A stretch of 64,000 nt of DNA from NCBI GenBank assembly GCA_040399685.1, contig JBBART010000015.1, positions 52,020 to 116,019 on the forward strand. The letters are read 5' to 3'. The DNA is from CAIQQQ01 sp040399685 (GTDB lineage Bacteria > Pseudomonadota > Alphaproteobacteria > Acetobacterales > Acetobacteraceae). A program made the position numbers and the translations under genes. How positions within the stretch are numbered: position 1 is the stretch's first letter; every line of letters starts with the position of its first letter. The notes under the pieces were generated by a model. The model was not told the DNA's origin and made no database searches. It worked only from the letters and a program-made list of their open reading frames with translations. Shown one piece after another: positions 38,146 through 45,632 of this stretch.

Positions 38146-38457
38146 CGCGCACGCCCCGGCTGCTGAAGCATGGTCCACATCTTTCGGTGCGGGCCATTTT
38201 CGTTTGTACGCGCCGAAACGATCGAGACGCAGCCTCATATCCGCGATTTTACCGTCCCAAAATTATCCAAAATTGGGATTTATTTTGGTAAAAAATCCTT
38301 ATTTCCCGCAATATTTCAACAATACCCAACAGTCTCAAAACAAAAAGTGTCCTAAAATTATATTCTACAAATAAAAATGTTTTATGGGTCAACATTAAAG
38401 TTTGCAAAACAACACTAAGTTAAGGGAAAGTTAATACGGTCATAAGGAGAAACAGCG
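38146..38457. promoter_or_regulatory. AT-rich intergenic region with in-phase CCAAAATT repeats
   Basis: This 312-bp gap is markedly AT-rich compared with the rest of the window. It contains two direct CCAAAATT octamers exactly 10 bp apart (38257-38264, 38267-38274), an inverted ATTTTGG at 38282-38288 and an enclosing TCCCAA/TTGGGA pair (38255-38260, 38273-38278). A strong ribosome binding site (AAGGAG) ends the region before ATG 38458. I could not place a confident -35/-10 pair. No RNA gene is recognised. Confidence 0.45.
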
Positions 38458-38823
38458 ATGGCACCGTTTGATTTCAACTACGTTCAAGATGACTTGTTGA
38501 ACGTGGCAACAGCACCGCAGCCGGTTTATGTCCAACCGGCGCACGCGCTGAATTCGGCAGAAATCCTGCGCCAGCTGCGCCCCCAACCTTCGGCCGCTGC
38601 CCTGCAAATGTCGCGCGGCGCCCACTTCTATCCCAACCGCGATGCGGCAAGCCTACGGATCGCGGCCGCCGGGCGCGCCGCGCTCGCCACCTACGACACC
38701 CACACAAACGCCAGGCAAGAAAATTCCTACGCCGAAATGGTTTTGGAATTTCTCGACAAAAAAGCGAGCCTAACCTCTGTTTTTGTCATTTTTTGCTACA
38801 TCGAATTGCTTCGCTCCTTCTGA
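38458..38823 (+). CDS. Orphan 121-residue protein
   Basis: I do not recognise a family. The protein begins MAPFDFNYVQDDLL, has no signal peptide, carries an alanine-rich middle with a helical AAAGRAALATY segment, and ends in a hydrophobic patch (SVFVIFCYIELLRSF) that might be one membrane segment or a packing helix. A strong ribosome binding site supports translation. It lies 50 bp upstream of, and in the same direction as, the degenerate recombinase gene, so they may share a transcript. Confidence 0.5.
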   Translation: MAPFDFNYVQDDLLNVATAPQPVYVQPAHALNSAEILRQLRPQPSAAALQMSRGAHFYPNRDAASLRIAAAGRAALATYDTHTNARQENSYAEMVLEFLDKKASLTSVFVIFCYIELLRSF

Positions 38824-38873
38824 AATTTCGACTTTCTACTCTGTGCCGTAGCCATTACCTCAAGGATGATGCC

Positions 38874-39485
38874 ATGATCATCGGATATGCCAGACTTTCC
38901 GGAACACCAGATTCAAACGCCATCGACACAGCACGCAGCAACCTTTTCGCAGCCGGCGCCCAGACAGTTCATCTCGATACGAGCGCGGCCGAAACAGAGC
39001 GCGAAAAGGCCGTGTCTGACTGCCAGAACGGCGATGTGTTGCTGGCTCTCAGCCCCACCTTGCTGTCCGCCACTCTGGACACACTGATCGACGTCGCAAG
39101 CCGCCTGGCCGGAAACGGCGCCAGCCTGCGCGTCCACCAGATCGCCGGCAGCCTGATGCTGGACACCGCAACACCCACAGGCTCCATGATGCTCGGTGCG
39201 CTCGGCCTGCTGGCAGCGTTCAACCAACCCGCAAGCCCGATCGAAACCGCAACCGCCCCCTCCGCCATGGGCGAAAGCTTCGCCCCGCGCCGCACACGCG
39301 GCCGGCCTCCCACTGCCAGCACCCAGGCACAGGCCATCACCCGCATGCGCGAAGCGGGCATGCGGGCCACCGATATCGCGGACCGCCTGAAAATCTGTCG
39401 GGCATCGGTCTACCGCGTGCTCAACATGGAAACGCCAACCAGCCCATCACAAGCATCCATCGCCGCACACCAGGCCACAGCCTGA
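38874..39485 (+). CDS. Serine-recombinase-like protein with degenerate active site and intact HTH
   Basis: A 203-residue protein built like a small Tn3/Hin-type resolvase. The N-terminus MIIGYARLSG keeps Y5, R7 and the potential nucleophile S9, with D35 and R43 also alignable. The segment normally reading LDRLGR is LSPTLLSA, and the later ERxxI region is lost, so essential arginines are missing. The C-terminal HTH_7 (GRPP...DIADRLKICRASVYRVL, about 143-183) is intact. AAGGA precedes ATG 38874. Probably DNA binding without recombination, by inference. Confidence 0.72.
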   Translation: MIIGYARLSGTPDSNAIDTARSNLFAAGAQTVHLDTSAAETEREKAVSDCQNGDVLLALSPTLLSATLDTLIDVASRLAGNGASLRVHQIAGSLMLDTATPTGSMMLGALGLLAAFNQPASPIETATAPSAMGESFAPRRTRGRPPTASTQAQAITRMREAGMRATDIADRLKICRASVYRVLNMETPTSPSQASIAAHQATA

Positions 39486-39513
39486 ACCGCGCACCGTCTC
39501 GGCCGGAAAAACG

Positions 39514-40170
39514 CTAGGCCCGCACAGGCCTGCTGACGCGACCGGCGATCCGGGGCGGCACCGAAGCGCCAGAGCGGCCGCCGTCGGGCTGGCCCTGGCC
39601 CAAAATACGATAAACAGACGCACGGCCAATCCCGAGGCAGGCCGCGATTTCAACGGCGCGCACACCCTCTGCCCGCAACCGATTCACCTCCTGCGCCTGA
39701 TTGCCCGCCGTCACCGGCCGCCCCCGCGCACGCGACTCAGACGCCCCGCCATTGCTGGCAGGCGCACGCCGCACGGCGATTTCGGGCGGCGTGGCAACAC
39801 AATGAAGGGCGGGCAGCATGTTCATCACCGCCACCGCACTCAGGATCGCCCGGCCTTCGCTCGTCGCGGTATCCAACGACAAGCCGCCTGCGAGTTCGAG
39901 CAACCGCAGCGATGCACCCCGTGCCTCGATACGTGCATGGATGGCGAGAAGTCCGGCGATGGAACCAGTCAACGTGCTCACCGTAGGGCTGACCAAGACG
40001 TCGCCAACGGATAGTTCAGCAATCGCCACGTCAAGCTCCACCCCCCCTCCTGCTGCCGCGTTCACGTCGATATAAAGACGCTGCACGCCGCATGCGATCA
40101 GCGCATTCTGTGGCGCCGCAAGCCCAGCACTCAGGCGCTCCGGGGCAAGGTTCAGATAGCCAATCAGCAC
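39514..40170 (-). CDS. Serine-recombinase-like protein, fully inactivated catalytic site, intact HTH
   Basis: A 218-residue paralogue of the convergent neighbour, 28 bp away. Its start VLIGYLNLAP aligns with MIIGYARLSG, but Arg7 is Asn and the nucleophile Ser9 is Ala. The LDRLGR position reads as SPTVSTLTG. The C-terminal HTH (GRPV...EIAACLGIGRASVYRIL) is retained. The GTG at 40170 has CGGAG upstream and aligns with the paralogue, so it is preferred to the GTG at 40224. Likely a DNA-binding regulator derived from a resolvase. Confidence 0.7.
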   Translation of the reverse strand: MLIGYLNLAPERLSAGLAAPQNALIACGVQRLYIDVNAAAGGGVELDVAIAELSVGDVLVSPTVSTLTGSIAGLLAIHARIEARGASLRLLELAGGLSLDTATSEGRAILSAVAVMNMLPALHCVATPPEIAVRRAPASNGGASESRARGRPVTAGNQAQEVNRLRAEGVRAVEIAACLGIGRASVYRILGQGQPDGGRSGASVPPRIAGRVSRPVRA

Positions 40171-40651
40171 AAATTTGCTCCGAACAAAAATTGGCTCACC
40201 ATCGCGGGTCACTGAAGCCCCCACGGTTGCCCCACGGGAATCAACTTGACGAAACGTTAGACGACACGCGCACCGCCCACAACGAACAACGTTATTTTTT
40301 GAAACAAAAAATCTTCAGGTTCAAAAAATCAGGATTTTACACCAAAAACGACTAAAACTACGTTATATTAATCGATCTTCATTGCAAAATATGTAAAATT
40401 ATACGAATTAACGCACATCACGCGCCGCTCCAAGATGCTCCGAAATAAAAGTATCAACTTATCTATCGTTTGGTGATGAATGCACATCTTGTTTTGACCG
40501 AAATCACGAAGTGGCAGAACCAGGGAAACACGAGCCTGCGTTGCGGCTATTTTCGGTCCAATCACATGTGCCAGGCTGTCGTCTGACGCCAGGCCACATC
40601 GCGCAACCGTGGCTGCCCCACTCCCACCATCACTGATCGGAAAGGCCATTC
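40171..40651. promoter_or_regulatory. AT-rich divergent intergenic region with nested inverted repeats
   Basis: This 481-bp gap separates the minus-strand recombinase-like gene from the plus-strand orphan at 40652. ATTTTTTG (40294-40301) pairs with CAAAAAAT (40305-40312) and, as ATTTTTTGAA, with TTCAAAAAAT (40320-40329). The sequence 40330-40450 is AT-rich. A 93-codon minus-strand frame (40368-40649) was judged spurious. No RNA gene is recognised. Confidence 0.4.
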
Positions 40652-41191
40652 ATGATCAAGCCAAGCCGTCCCGCCGGGGATAACGAAAAGCCAAGCCTGG
40701 AAGAAATCGGTCAAACCGTCCGTGGCGCAGCGCAGTTGCTGGACATCGTGGCCCGCGCCAGCGACACGCCACCCGCACTGCGCATCGGCCTGCACCTCAT
40801 TGCGTCCAACCTCGAACAAACAGCCAACAAGGCAGATGCCCTGCTGGACGATGTTGGAATCGACCTCAGCGCCCATCTCGGCATCACCACAGCCGACCTC
40901 GCCCGCATGGATTTCGTCCCGCTGAAACCGCCCTATCACCGCACACCCGACAGCATGGAGGCCTGGTCCGCACGGTCAAAGGCAGAGTTCACACTCTGGG
41001 GCGCCGTCGAGACGGTCCTGGGAGAGGATGACCAATCGCTTGAACGCCGCTTCAATGCCAACACCGACGAAACCCTGGCGTTGGTCGATGGACTGGAAGA
41101 TCTGCGGGCGCGCTGGCAGGACGACATCAAATTGCTGGAAGCAACCCTGCTCCGCCTCGCGGTTGTGGTGGCGCGCTGGGAACAATCCTGA
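40652..41191 (+). CDS. Orphan helical protein of 179 residues
   Basis: No family is recognised. The protein is soluble, acidic and predicted mainly helical, with an N-terminal helix pair (EEIGQTVRGAAQLLDIVARA) and a C-terminal helical pair rich in Leu/Asp (ETLALVDGLEDLRARWQDDIKLLEATLLRLAVVVARWEQ) that could form a coiled coil. GGAAAGG precedes the ATG. It is divergent from the recombinase-like gene and followed by a small membrane protein. Confidence 0.55.
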   Translation: MIKPSRPAGDNEKPSLEEIGQTVRGAAQLLDIVARASDTPPALRIGLHLIASNLEQTANKADALLDDVGIDLSAHLGITTADLARMDFVPLKPPYHRTPDSMEAWSARSKAEFTLWGAVETVLGEDDQSLERRFNANTDETLALVDGLEDLRARWQDDIKLLEATLLRLAVVVARWEQS

Positions 41192-41288
41192 CGCACAACC
41201 ATCAAGAATTCAGTATTACAATTACAGTTAACGACTAATTTGGACAAAAATAGACTGGCCGTGAGAGGGCAACGCCCCCGATTAAAAC

Positions 41289-41306
41289 GCCCTGCCCGGG
41301 GAGGGC
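41289..41306 (+). promoter_or_regulatory. Hairpin enclosing the ribosome binding site of the 43-residue membrane protein
   Basis: GCCCT (41289-41293) can pair with AGGGC (41302-41306), placing the GGGGAGG ribosome binding site of the next gene partly in the loop and partly in the stem. A second small stem, GGGC-AAC-GCCC, lies just upstream at 41267-41277. An RNA-level control of translation is inferred. It did not match a riboswitch class I know. Confidence 0.4.
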
Positions 41307-41311
41307 TTTAA

Positions 41312-41443
41312 ATGTTCATCCACACGAAACCCACAATGCAGCGGGCGTTTACCAAATCCATCATCAGCGTATGGACGATTATTGCTCTTCTCGTTGCGTT
41401 TTGGTGGATCGCGTTTTCCCTCGCCGTCAAATTCATCGACTAA
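41312..41443 (+). CDS. 43-residue single-span membrane protein
   Basis: A short frame not longer than 43 residues, starting MFIHTKPTMQRAFTKS and then one hydrophobic segment of about 22 residues (ISVWTIIALLVAFWWIAFSLAV) ending KFID. The positive N-terminus suggests an N-in orientation. It has a very strong ribosome binding site (GGGGAGGG) partly inside a hairpin. The family is unknown. It could be a small regulatory membrane peptide or, less likely, a toxin-like peptide. Confidence 0.5.
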   Translation: MFIHTKPTMQRAFTKSIISVWTIIALLVAFWWIAFSLAVKFID

Positions 41444-41545
41444 CATACCATCGCCTGTTGCGCGTTCAACGCTTCACGCCCCGCCGAATACAGCGCGAAC
41501 ATCAGCGTCGAGGCACATGACCTGAAACATCCCAGTCCGATTAAA

Positions 41546-42235
41546 TCATGCCGAAAACGCCGCCACTCTCGTCGCCACAACCCGGGCCACCAGCGGCACC
41601 CCCGCCAGCAACAGCAGCGACACCAGCACCCCCGGCGACACAATGCCCGACAAACTCTGCAGGCTCTCAAGCCGCGTACCGGCATTCACATAAATCAAGG
41701 TGGCCGGCAGCGTGCCAAGCTGCGTCACCCAATAGAACCGCGTCACCGGGATGGCCGTCAGCCCGAACAACAGGTTGACCATCGTATACGGCACCACCGG
41801 CGCCAGCCGCAGGCTGAGCAGATAGAACACGCCATTGCGCGCAATCCCCGCCTCCACATCCCGCAACCGGCCACCGAACCGCGCCTGCACCACATCGCGA
41901 AACAAGATCCGGCTCGACAAAAATGACAGCGTGGCCCCGCAGGCTGACGCGAACGACACCAGCACCACCCCCTCCGCCAGCCCGAACAACGCCCCCGCCC
42001 CCAATGACAACGGGATATTGAGCGGCAACGTCAGTGCCGCGATCCCGGCATAGGCCAAGCCATACGCCACCGGCGCCAGCACAGGATGCGACTTGCACAC
42101 CGACAGCAGCCACACCCGATGCGCCTGCAACGCCCCCAGACTCTCATCGCGATGCAAACCGAGCGCGAAAAACCCGCAAACCAACACCACCAGAACCGCC
42201 GCCAGCAAAAGCCTGCCCCGCGACGCGATCCTCAT
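41546..42235 (-). CDS. TVP38/TMEM64 family (DedA-like) membrane protein
   Basis: A 229-residue inner-membrane protein with about six hydrophobic segments. The SNARE-associated/DedA core is seen in PLSLGAGALFGLAEGVVLV, FLSSRILFRD and the LRLAPVVPYTMVNLLFGLT segment near residue 145. The family is linked to lipid scrambling or polyprenyl-phosphate recycling; its exact role here is unknown. The ATG at 42235 overlaps the stop of the EamA gene by 4 bp. The frame continues upstream only as antisense-like coding shadow. Confidence 0.87.
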   Translation of the reverse strand: MRIASRGRLLLAAVLVVLVCGFFALGLHRDESLGALQAHRVWLLSVCKSHPVLAPVAYGLAYAGIAALTLPLNIPLSLGAGALFGLAEGVVLVSFASACGATLSFLSSRILFRDVVQARFGGRLRDVEAGIARNGVFYLLSLRLAPVVPYTMVNLLFGLTAIPVTRFYWVTQLGTLPATLIYVNAGTRLESLQSLSGIVSPGVLVSLLLLAGVPLVARVVATRVAAFSA

Positions 42236-43080
42236 CGCCGCACCAGGCGACCGGATTTCGCCGCGATATAGCCCGCGCCGGCAATAATCACCCCGCCGCC
42301 CAACGTCCACACATCCGGCAGCGTGCGAAACACCAGCCAGCCCCCAACCACCGCCCACAGCAGTTGCATATAACTGAACGGCGCCAGCATCGAGGCTGCG
42401 GCGTGGCGATAGGCCAGCACCATCAAATACTGCCCCGCAGACGCCACCACCCCCAGCACCAACGCCAATCCCACATCCCATGCGCTGGGCCACACGAACA
42501 CAAACGGCAACAACACCGTCAGCACCACCAGCCCCGTCACCGCCGACCACAGCAACATCGCCGCCGGGTGCTGGCCCGCCATCTTGCGCGTCAGAATGGT
42601 GGCCACCGCCCAACTCAAGGACGACGCCAGGCCGAACAACGCCGCCGGCTGAAACGCCGCCGTGCCCGGCCGCACCACCACAATCACCCCCAGCAGACCC
42701 ACAATCACCGCCGCCCACCGCCGCCGGCCCACAACCTCCCCCAGAAACGGCACCGACAGCGCCGTGATCAGCAACGGCGAGGCAAACCCAATCGTCGCCG
42801 CCTCCGCCAACGGCAGATGGCGCAAAGACACCATGAAGAAGATGGCAGACCCCACCAGCCCCAACCCGCGCAGCACATGCCATCCCGGCTTGCGCACCCG
42901 CAGCCCAAGCCCCGATCGCGCCACCAGAATCGCCGCCAGGCTGACGAACACAACGTAACGAATCCACGCGATCTCAATCGCCGGCAACGTTGCGCTGAGC
43001 ACCTTCGCCATCGTGTCCGAGGTCGAAAAGCACATCGTGGCCACGACAAACAGCAAAATGCCGCGAAGAGGGTTTTCCAT
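42232..43080 (-). CDS. EamA/DMT superfamily transporter
   Basis: A 282-residue protein with ten predicted hydrophobic segments in two EamA repeats, typical of drug/metabolite transporters. It starts MENPLRGILLFVVATMCFSTSD. The substrate is unknown. It is followed, with a 4-bp overlap, by the TVP38 gene and so forms a two-gene membrane-protein operon. Confidence 0.88.
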   Translation of the reverse strand: MENPLRGILLFVVATMCFSTSDTMAKVLSATLPAIEIAWIRYVVFVSLAAILVARSGLGLRVRKPGWHVLRGLGLVGSAIFFMVSLRHLPLAEAATIGFASPLLITALSVPFLGEVVGRRRWAAVIVGLLGVIVVVRPGTAAFQPAALFGLASSLSWAVATILTRKMAGQHPAAMLLWSAVTGLVVLTVLLPFVFVWPSAWDVGLALVLGVVASAGQYLMVLAYRHAAASMLAPFSYMQLLWAVVGGWLVFRTLPDVWTLGGGVIIAGAGYIAAKSGRLVRR

Positions 43081-43190
43081 GAACGGACAGATCTTTCAGG
43101 CGAAAAAACACGCAGCCCCAGGGTAGGTCGGGCAACGCCCGACAAAACCACCACTCAACCCAAAACCATCCCCCGCCCAGAACGCCCCGA

Positions 43191-44258
43191 CTAAACCAAC
43201 GCCCCATGCCTGATACGCGGCAGCACATGGCGCGCAAACAGATCCGCCTCCGCCGCGTGGGGATAGCCGGACAGGATGAACGCCTCGATCCCCATGCCCT
43301 GGTATTCCGCCAGCTTGGCAAGCACCTGATCCGGATCACCCACAATCGCCGCCCCGCAGCCGGAGCGTGCCCGGCCGATCCCGGTCCACAGATTGGCCTC
43401 GGCATAGCCGTCATTGCCCGCCTGTTCGCGCAACACAGCCTGCGCCCGCACGCCCGCGGAGTTGCTGTCGAGCGATCGGGCCCGGATCGCCGCCCCCTCT
43501 GCATCGTCAAGCTTGGACAGCAACCGCTCCGCCGCCTGCCGCGCCTCCGCCTCGGTGTCGCGCACGATCACATGGGCGCGGTAGCCGAACCGCAGGGTGC
43601 GTCCATGGCGGGCGGCCCGGGCGGTCATGTCGGCGATGATGTCGGCCACCACCTCCTTGCGGTCAGGCCACATCAAAAACACGTCGCATCCGGCCGCAGC
43701 CGCCTCTCGCGCATCCTCCGACAACCCGCCGAAATAGAATGGGGGCGCCTTGCCCGAAACCGTGCCGATGCGCGGCGGCGCCAGCTTCAGCTTGTAGAAC
43801 TCCCCCTGATGGTCAATCGCCTGCCCGTTCAGCATCTGCTTCAGGATCGACATCGCCTCCACGGTGCGGGCGTAACGGGGTGCTGAGCCCAGCGTTTCGC
43901 CCGGCATGTCCGAGGAGATGATGTTGATCGTCAACCGCCCACCCAGCATCTGGTCGATCGTGGCGATCTGCCGCGCCAACTGGGGCAGCCACATTTCCCC
44001 AATCCGCACCGCCATCAGCAGGCGCATCCGCTTCACCATCGGCGCAATCGCGGCGGCAAAGGCGGTCGTGTCGATGCCCAGCGCATAGCCGGATGGCAGC
44101 AGGATGTTGTCAAACCCGCCCGCCTCCGCCTGCATGACGATATCGCGGCAATGCTCCCACGACGACCGCAGCATCGGGTCCGGAACGCCCAAAAACTCGT
44201 AATCATCGTCGCACAGCGCCGAAAACCAGCTGATTTCGCAGGATTTTGGCGTGTTCAT
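43191..44258 (-). CDS. LLM class flavin-dependent monooxygenase (SsuD-like)
   Basis: A 355-residue FMNH2-dependent luciferase-like monooxygenase with the alkanesulfonate monooxygenase pattern (WEHCRDIVMQAEAGGFDNILLPSGY near residue 34; INIISSDMPGE near 112; PPFYFGGLSEDAREAAA near 172). It would oxidise a sulfonate or related small organic substrate using reduced flavin. No sulfonate ABC transporter is adjacent. It overlaps the upstream aldo/keto reductase gene by 4 bp, so they are coexpressed. Confidence 0.88.
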   Translation of the reverse strand: MNTPKSCEISWFSALCDDDYEFLGVPDPMLRSSWEHCRDIVMQAEAGGFDNILLPSGYALGIDTTAFAAAIAPMVKRMRLLMAVRIGEMWLPQLARQIATIDQMLGGRLTINIISSDMPGETLGSAPRYARTVEAMSILKQMLNGQAIDHQGEFYKLKLAPPRIGTVSGKAPPFYFGGLSEDAREAAAAGCDVFLMWPDRKEVVADIIADMTARAARHGRTLRFGYRAHVIVRDTEAEARQAAERLLSKLDDAEGAAIRARSLDSNSAGVRAQAVLREQAGNDGYAEANLWTGIGRARSGCGAAIVGDPDQVLAKLAEYQGMGIEAFILSGYPHAAEADLFARHVLPRIRHGALV

Positions 44259-45163
44259 GGCAGTGGGTTCTCACGCGAAGCGGTCAACACGGCATACCAG
44301 TCAGCCCGGCTCCAACGCGGCTTGTAGCTGTCCGGGATCTCCGCGATTCGCGACAGCGTCTGCGTGCCCACCAGCGGAATCGGCCGGGCGGGATGGGTCA
44401 TGGTCCAGCTATAGGCGGCAGCGGCGCGGGACACGCCGTATTTGACGGCCACCACATCCAGCGCCTGCGCCACCGCCAGCGCCCGCCCCTCGGTCGGCGC
44501 GCCCAACCGGCCGCCGCCCAACGGCGACCACGCCAGCACCGCCATGCCCTTGGCCATCGCCTGGTCCAGCACGCCATCGCTCAATGGCCCGATGGCAAGC
44601 GGCGAAAACTCCGGCTGCGTGCTCACCACCGGCACCGGCAGGAACGCCTGCAGCGCCTCCACCTCGCCGGGCGCGTGATTGGACACCCCCACCGCGCCAA
44701 TTTTGCCGGCCATCCGAGCGGCATCCAAAGCCCGCGCCACTTCGGACGGATGGGTCAGCAGATCACGGCGATGGATCTGCCACAGCGCCACGTGCTCCAC
44801 GCCCATCCGGGTCAACGACGCATCGATGGCCGAAGCAAGATAGCTGGGCGACGAATCATAAGGCGTGCCGATCACGATCCCGCCCTTGGTCGCAATCACA
44901 ATCCGCTCACGCAAACCTGGCGCCGCCTTCAGCACCCGCCCGAACAGAGCCTCGGACGCGCCGAACGCTTCGCCATTGTCCGGCCCATAGATATCCGCCG
45001 TGTCAAACAGCGTCACACCGGCGGCCAGCGCCGCCTCAACCCGCGCCTGCGCGGCTACGATATCGGTGCCAGAAAAGCGCCACATGCCCCAACCAACGGA
45101 GGACACGTCCGGTCCGCCCGCATAAAGCGGACGCGTGGGGGCGGGAGAAGGCAGATCGGTCAT
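44255..45163 (-). CDS. Aldo/keto reductase
   Basis: A 302-residue TIM-barrel NADPH-dependent oxidoreductase. The catalytic tetrad is visible: Asp and Tyr in FDTADIYG (near residue 50), Lys in ATKGG (near 92) and His in WQIHRRD (near 132). Its stop overlaps the start of the LLM monooxygenase gene by 4 bp, suggesting it processes a substrate or product of that enzyme. The upstream 245 bp to tRNA-Thr holds nothing recognised. Confidence 0.88.
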   Translation of the reverse strand: MTDLPSPAPTRPLYAGGPDVSSVGWGMWRFSGTDIVAAQARVEAALAAGVTLFDTADIYGPDNGEAFGASEALFGRVLKAAPGLRERIVIATKGGIVIGTPYDSSPSYLASAIDASLTRMGVEHVALWQIHRRDLLTHPSEVARALDAARMAGKIGAVGVSNHAPGEVEALQAFLPVPVVSTQPEFSPLAIGPLSDGVLDQAMAKGMAVLAWSPLGGGRLGAPTEGRALAVAQALDVVAVKYGVSRAAAAYSWTMTHPARPIPLVGTQTLSRIAEIPDSYKPRWSRADWYAVLTASRENPLP

Positions 45164-45408
45164 GGTGTCACCTCAAAATCACGCAATTCATCAATCAGGC
45201 GCGGCGCTCAATCCGCCACGCCCGATGACCTCGGACAGCCAAGGAACGCGTCAGCCCCCTGCCCTCGGCACTGTGACAGTTGACGACAGCCGCCTGTAAA
45301 TAACAATTCGCCCAGGGGCCTTGATGGCGACACGGCCCGGCCGAGCGCAAAGCCAAACGCTCCTCACGGCGCGCACCCTCAACGACATCAGCAAATTGTA
45401 TATGGAAA

Positions 45409-45484
45409 TGGTGCCGTCCGCCGGAATCGAACCGACGACCTATTGATTACGAATCAATTGCTCTACCAACTGAGCTAGGACGGC
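45409..45484 (-). tRNA. tRNA-Thr (anticodon CGU)
   Basis: A 76-nt tRNA including an encoded CCA. The acceptor stem pairs GCCGTCC with GGACGGC, discriminator A. The D-loop (AGCTCAGTTGGTAGAGC), the anticodon stem-loop TTGATT-CGT-AATCAA and the T-arm (GTCGGTTCGATTCCGGC) are all present. The anticodon CGT reads ACG threonine codons, which fits a GC-rich genome. Confidence 0.96.
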
Positions 45485-45632
45485 ATCGAGGGTGGTCATA
45501 ACGCCACATTCCTCCGGCTGCAACACACACAACACATGGCACCGTTGAAACTGTGCCGAGCCCCCCATTGCCAGCGCCCCTATTTTGAGCGCCCTTGGCC
45601 CTGTCGCCCCATCCAGACGCATCCGGAAGGTT

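Noticed and set aside
37137..38457. Complete insertion sequence around the IS4-like gene
   Set aside because: I could not find convincing terminal inverted repeats or a target duplication, and the catalytic core is missing.
38458..39485. Toxin-antitoxin pair (121-residue protein plus HTH protein)
   Set aside because: The spacing is 50 bp with no overlap, and the first protein shows no known toxin fold; evidence is insufficient.
40368..40649. A 93-codon minus-strand frame in the AT-rich divergent gap
   Set aside because: No ribosome binding site or domain was seen and its composition shifts midway; it overlaps the leader of the 40652 gene.
41261..41306. Possible known riboswitch (mini-ykkC-like tandem hairpins) before the 43-residue peptide
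   Set aside because: The stems lack the characteristic paired loop sequences of that class; it is kept only as a structured leader.
42236..42967. Upstream extension of the TVP38 frame to a 473-residue protein
   Set aside because: The extra part is a Gly/Val-rich shadow of the EamA gene; the family domain starts at the ATG at 42235.
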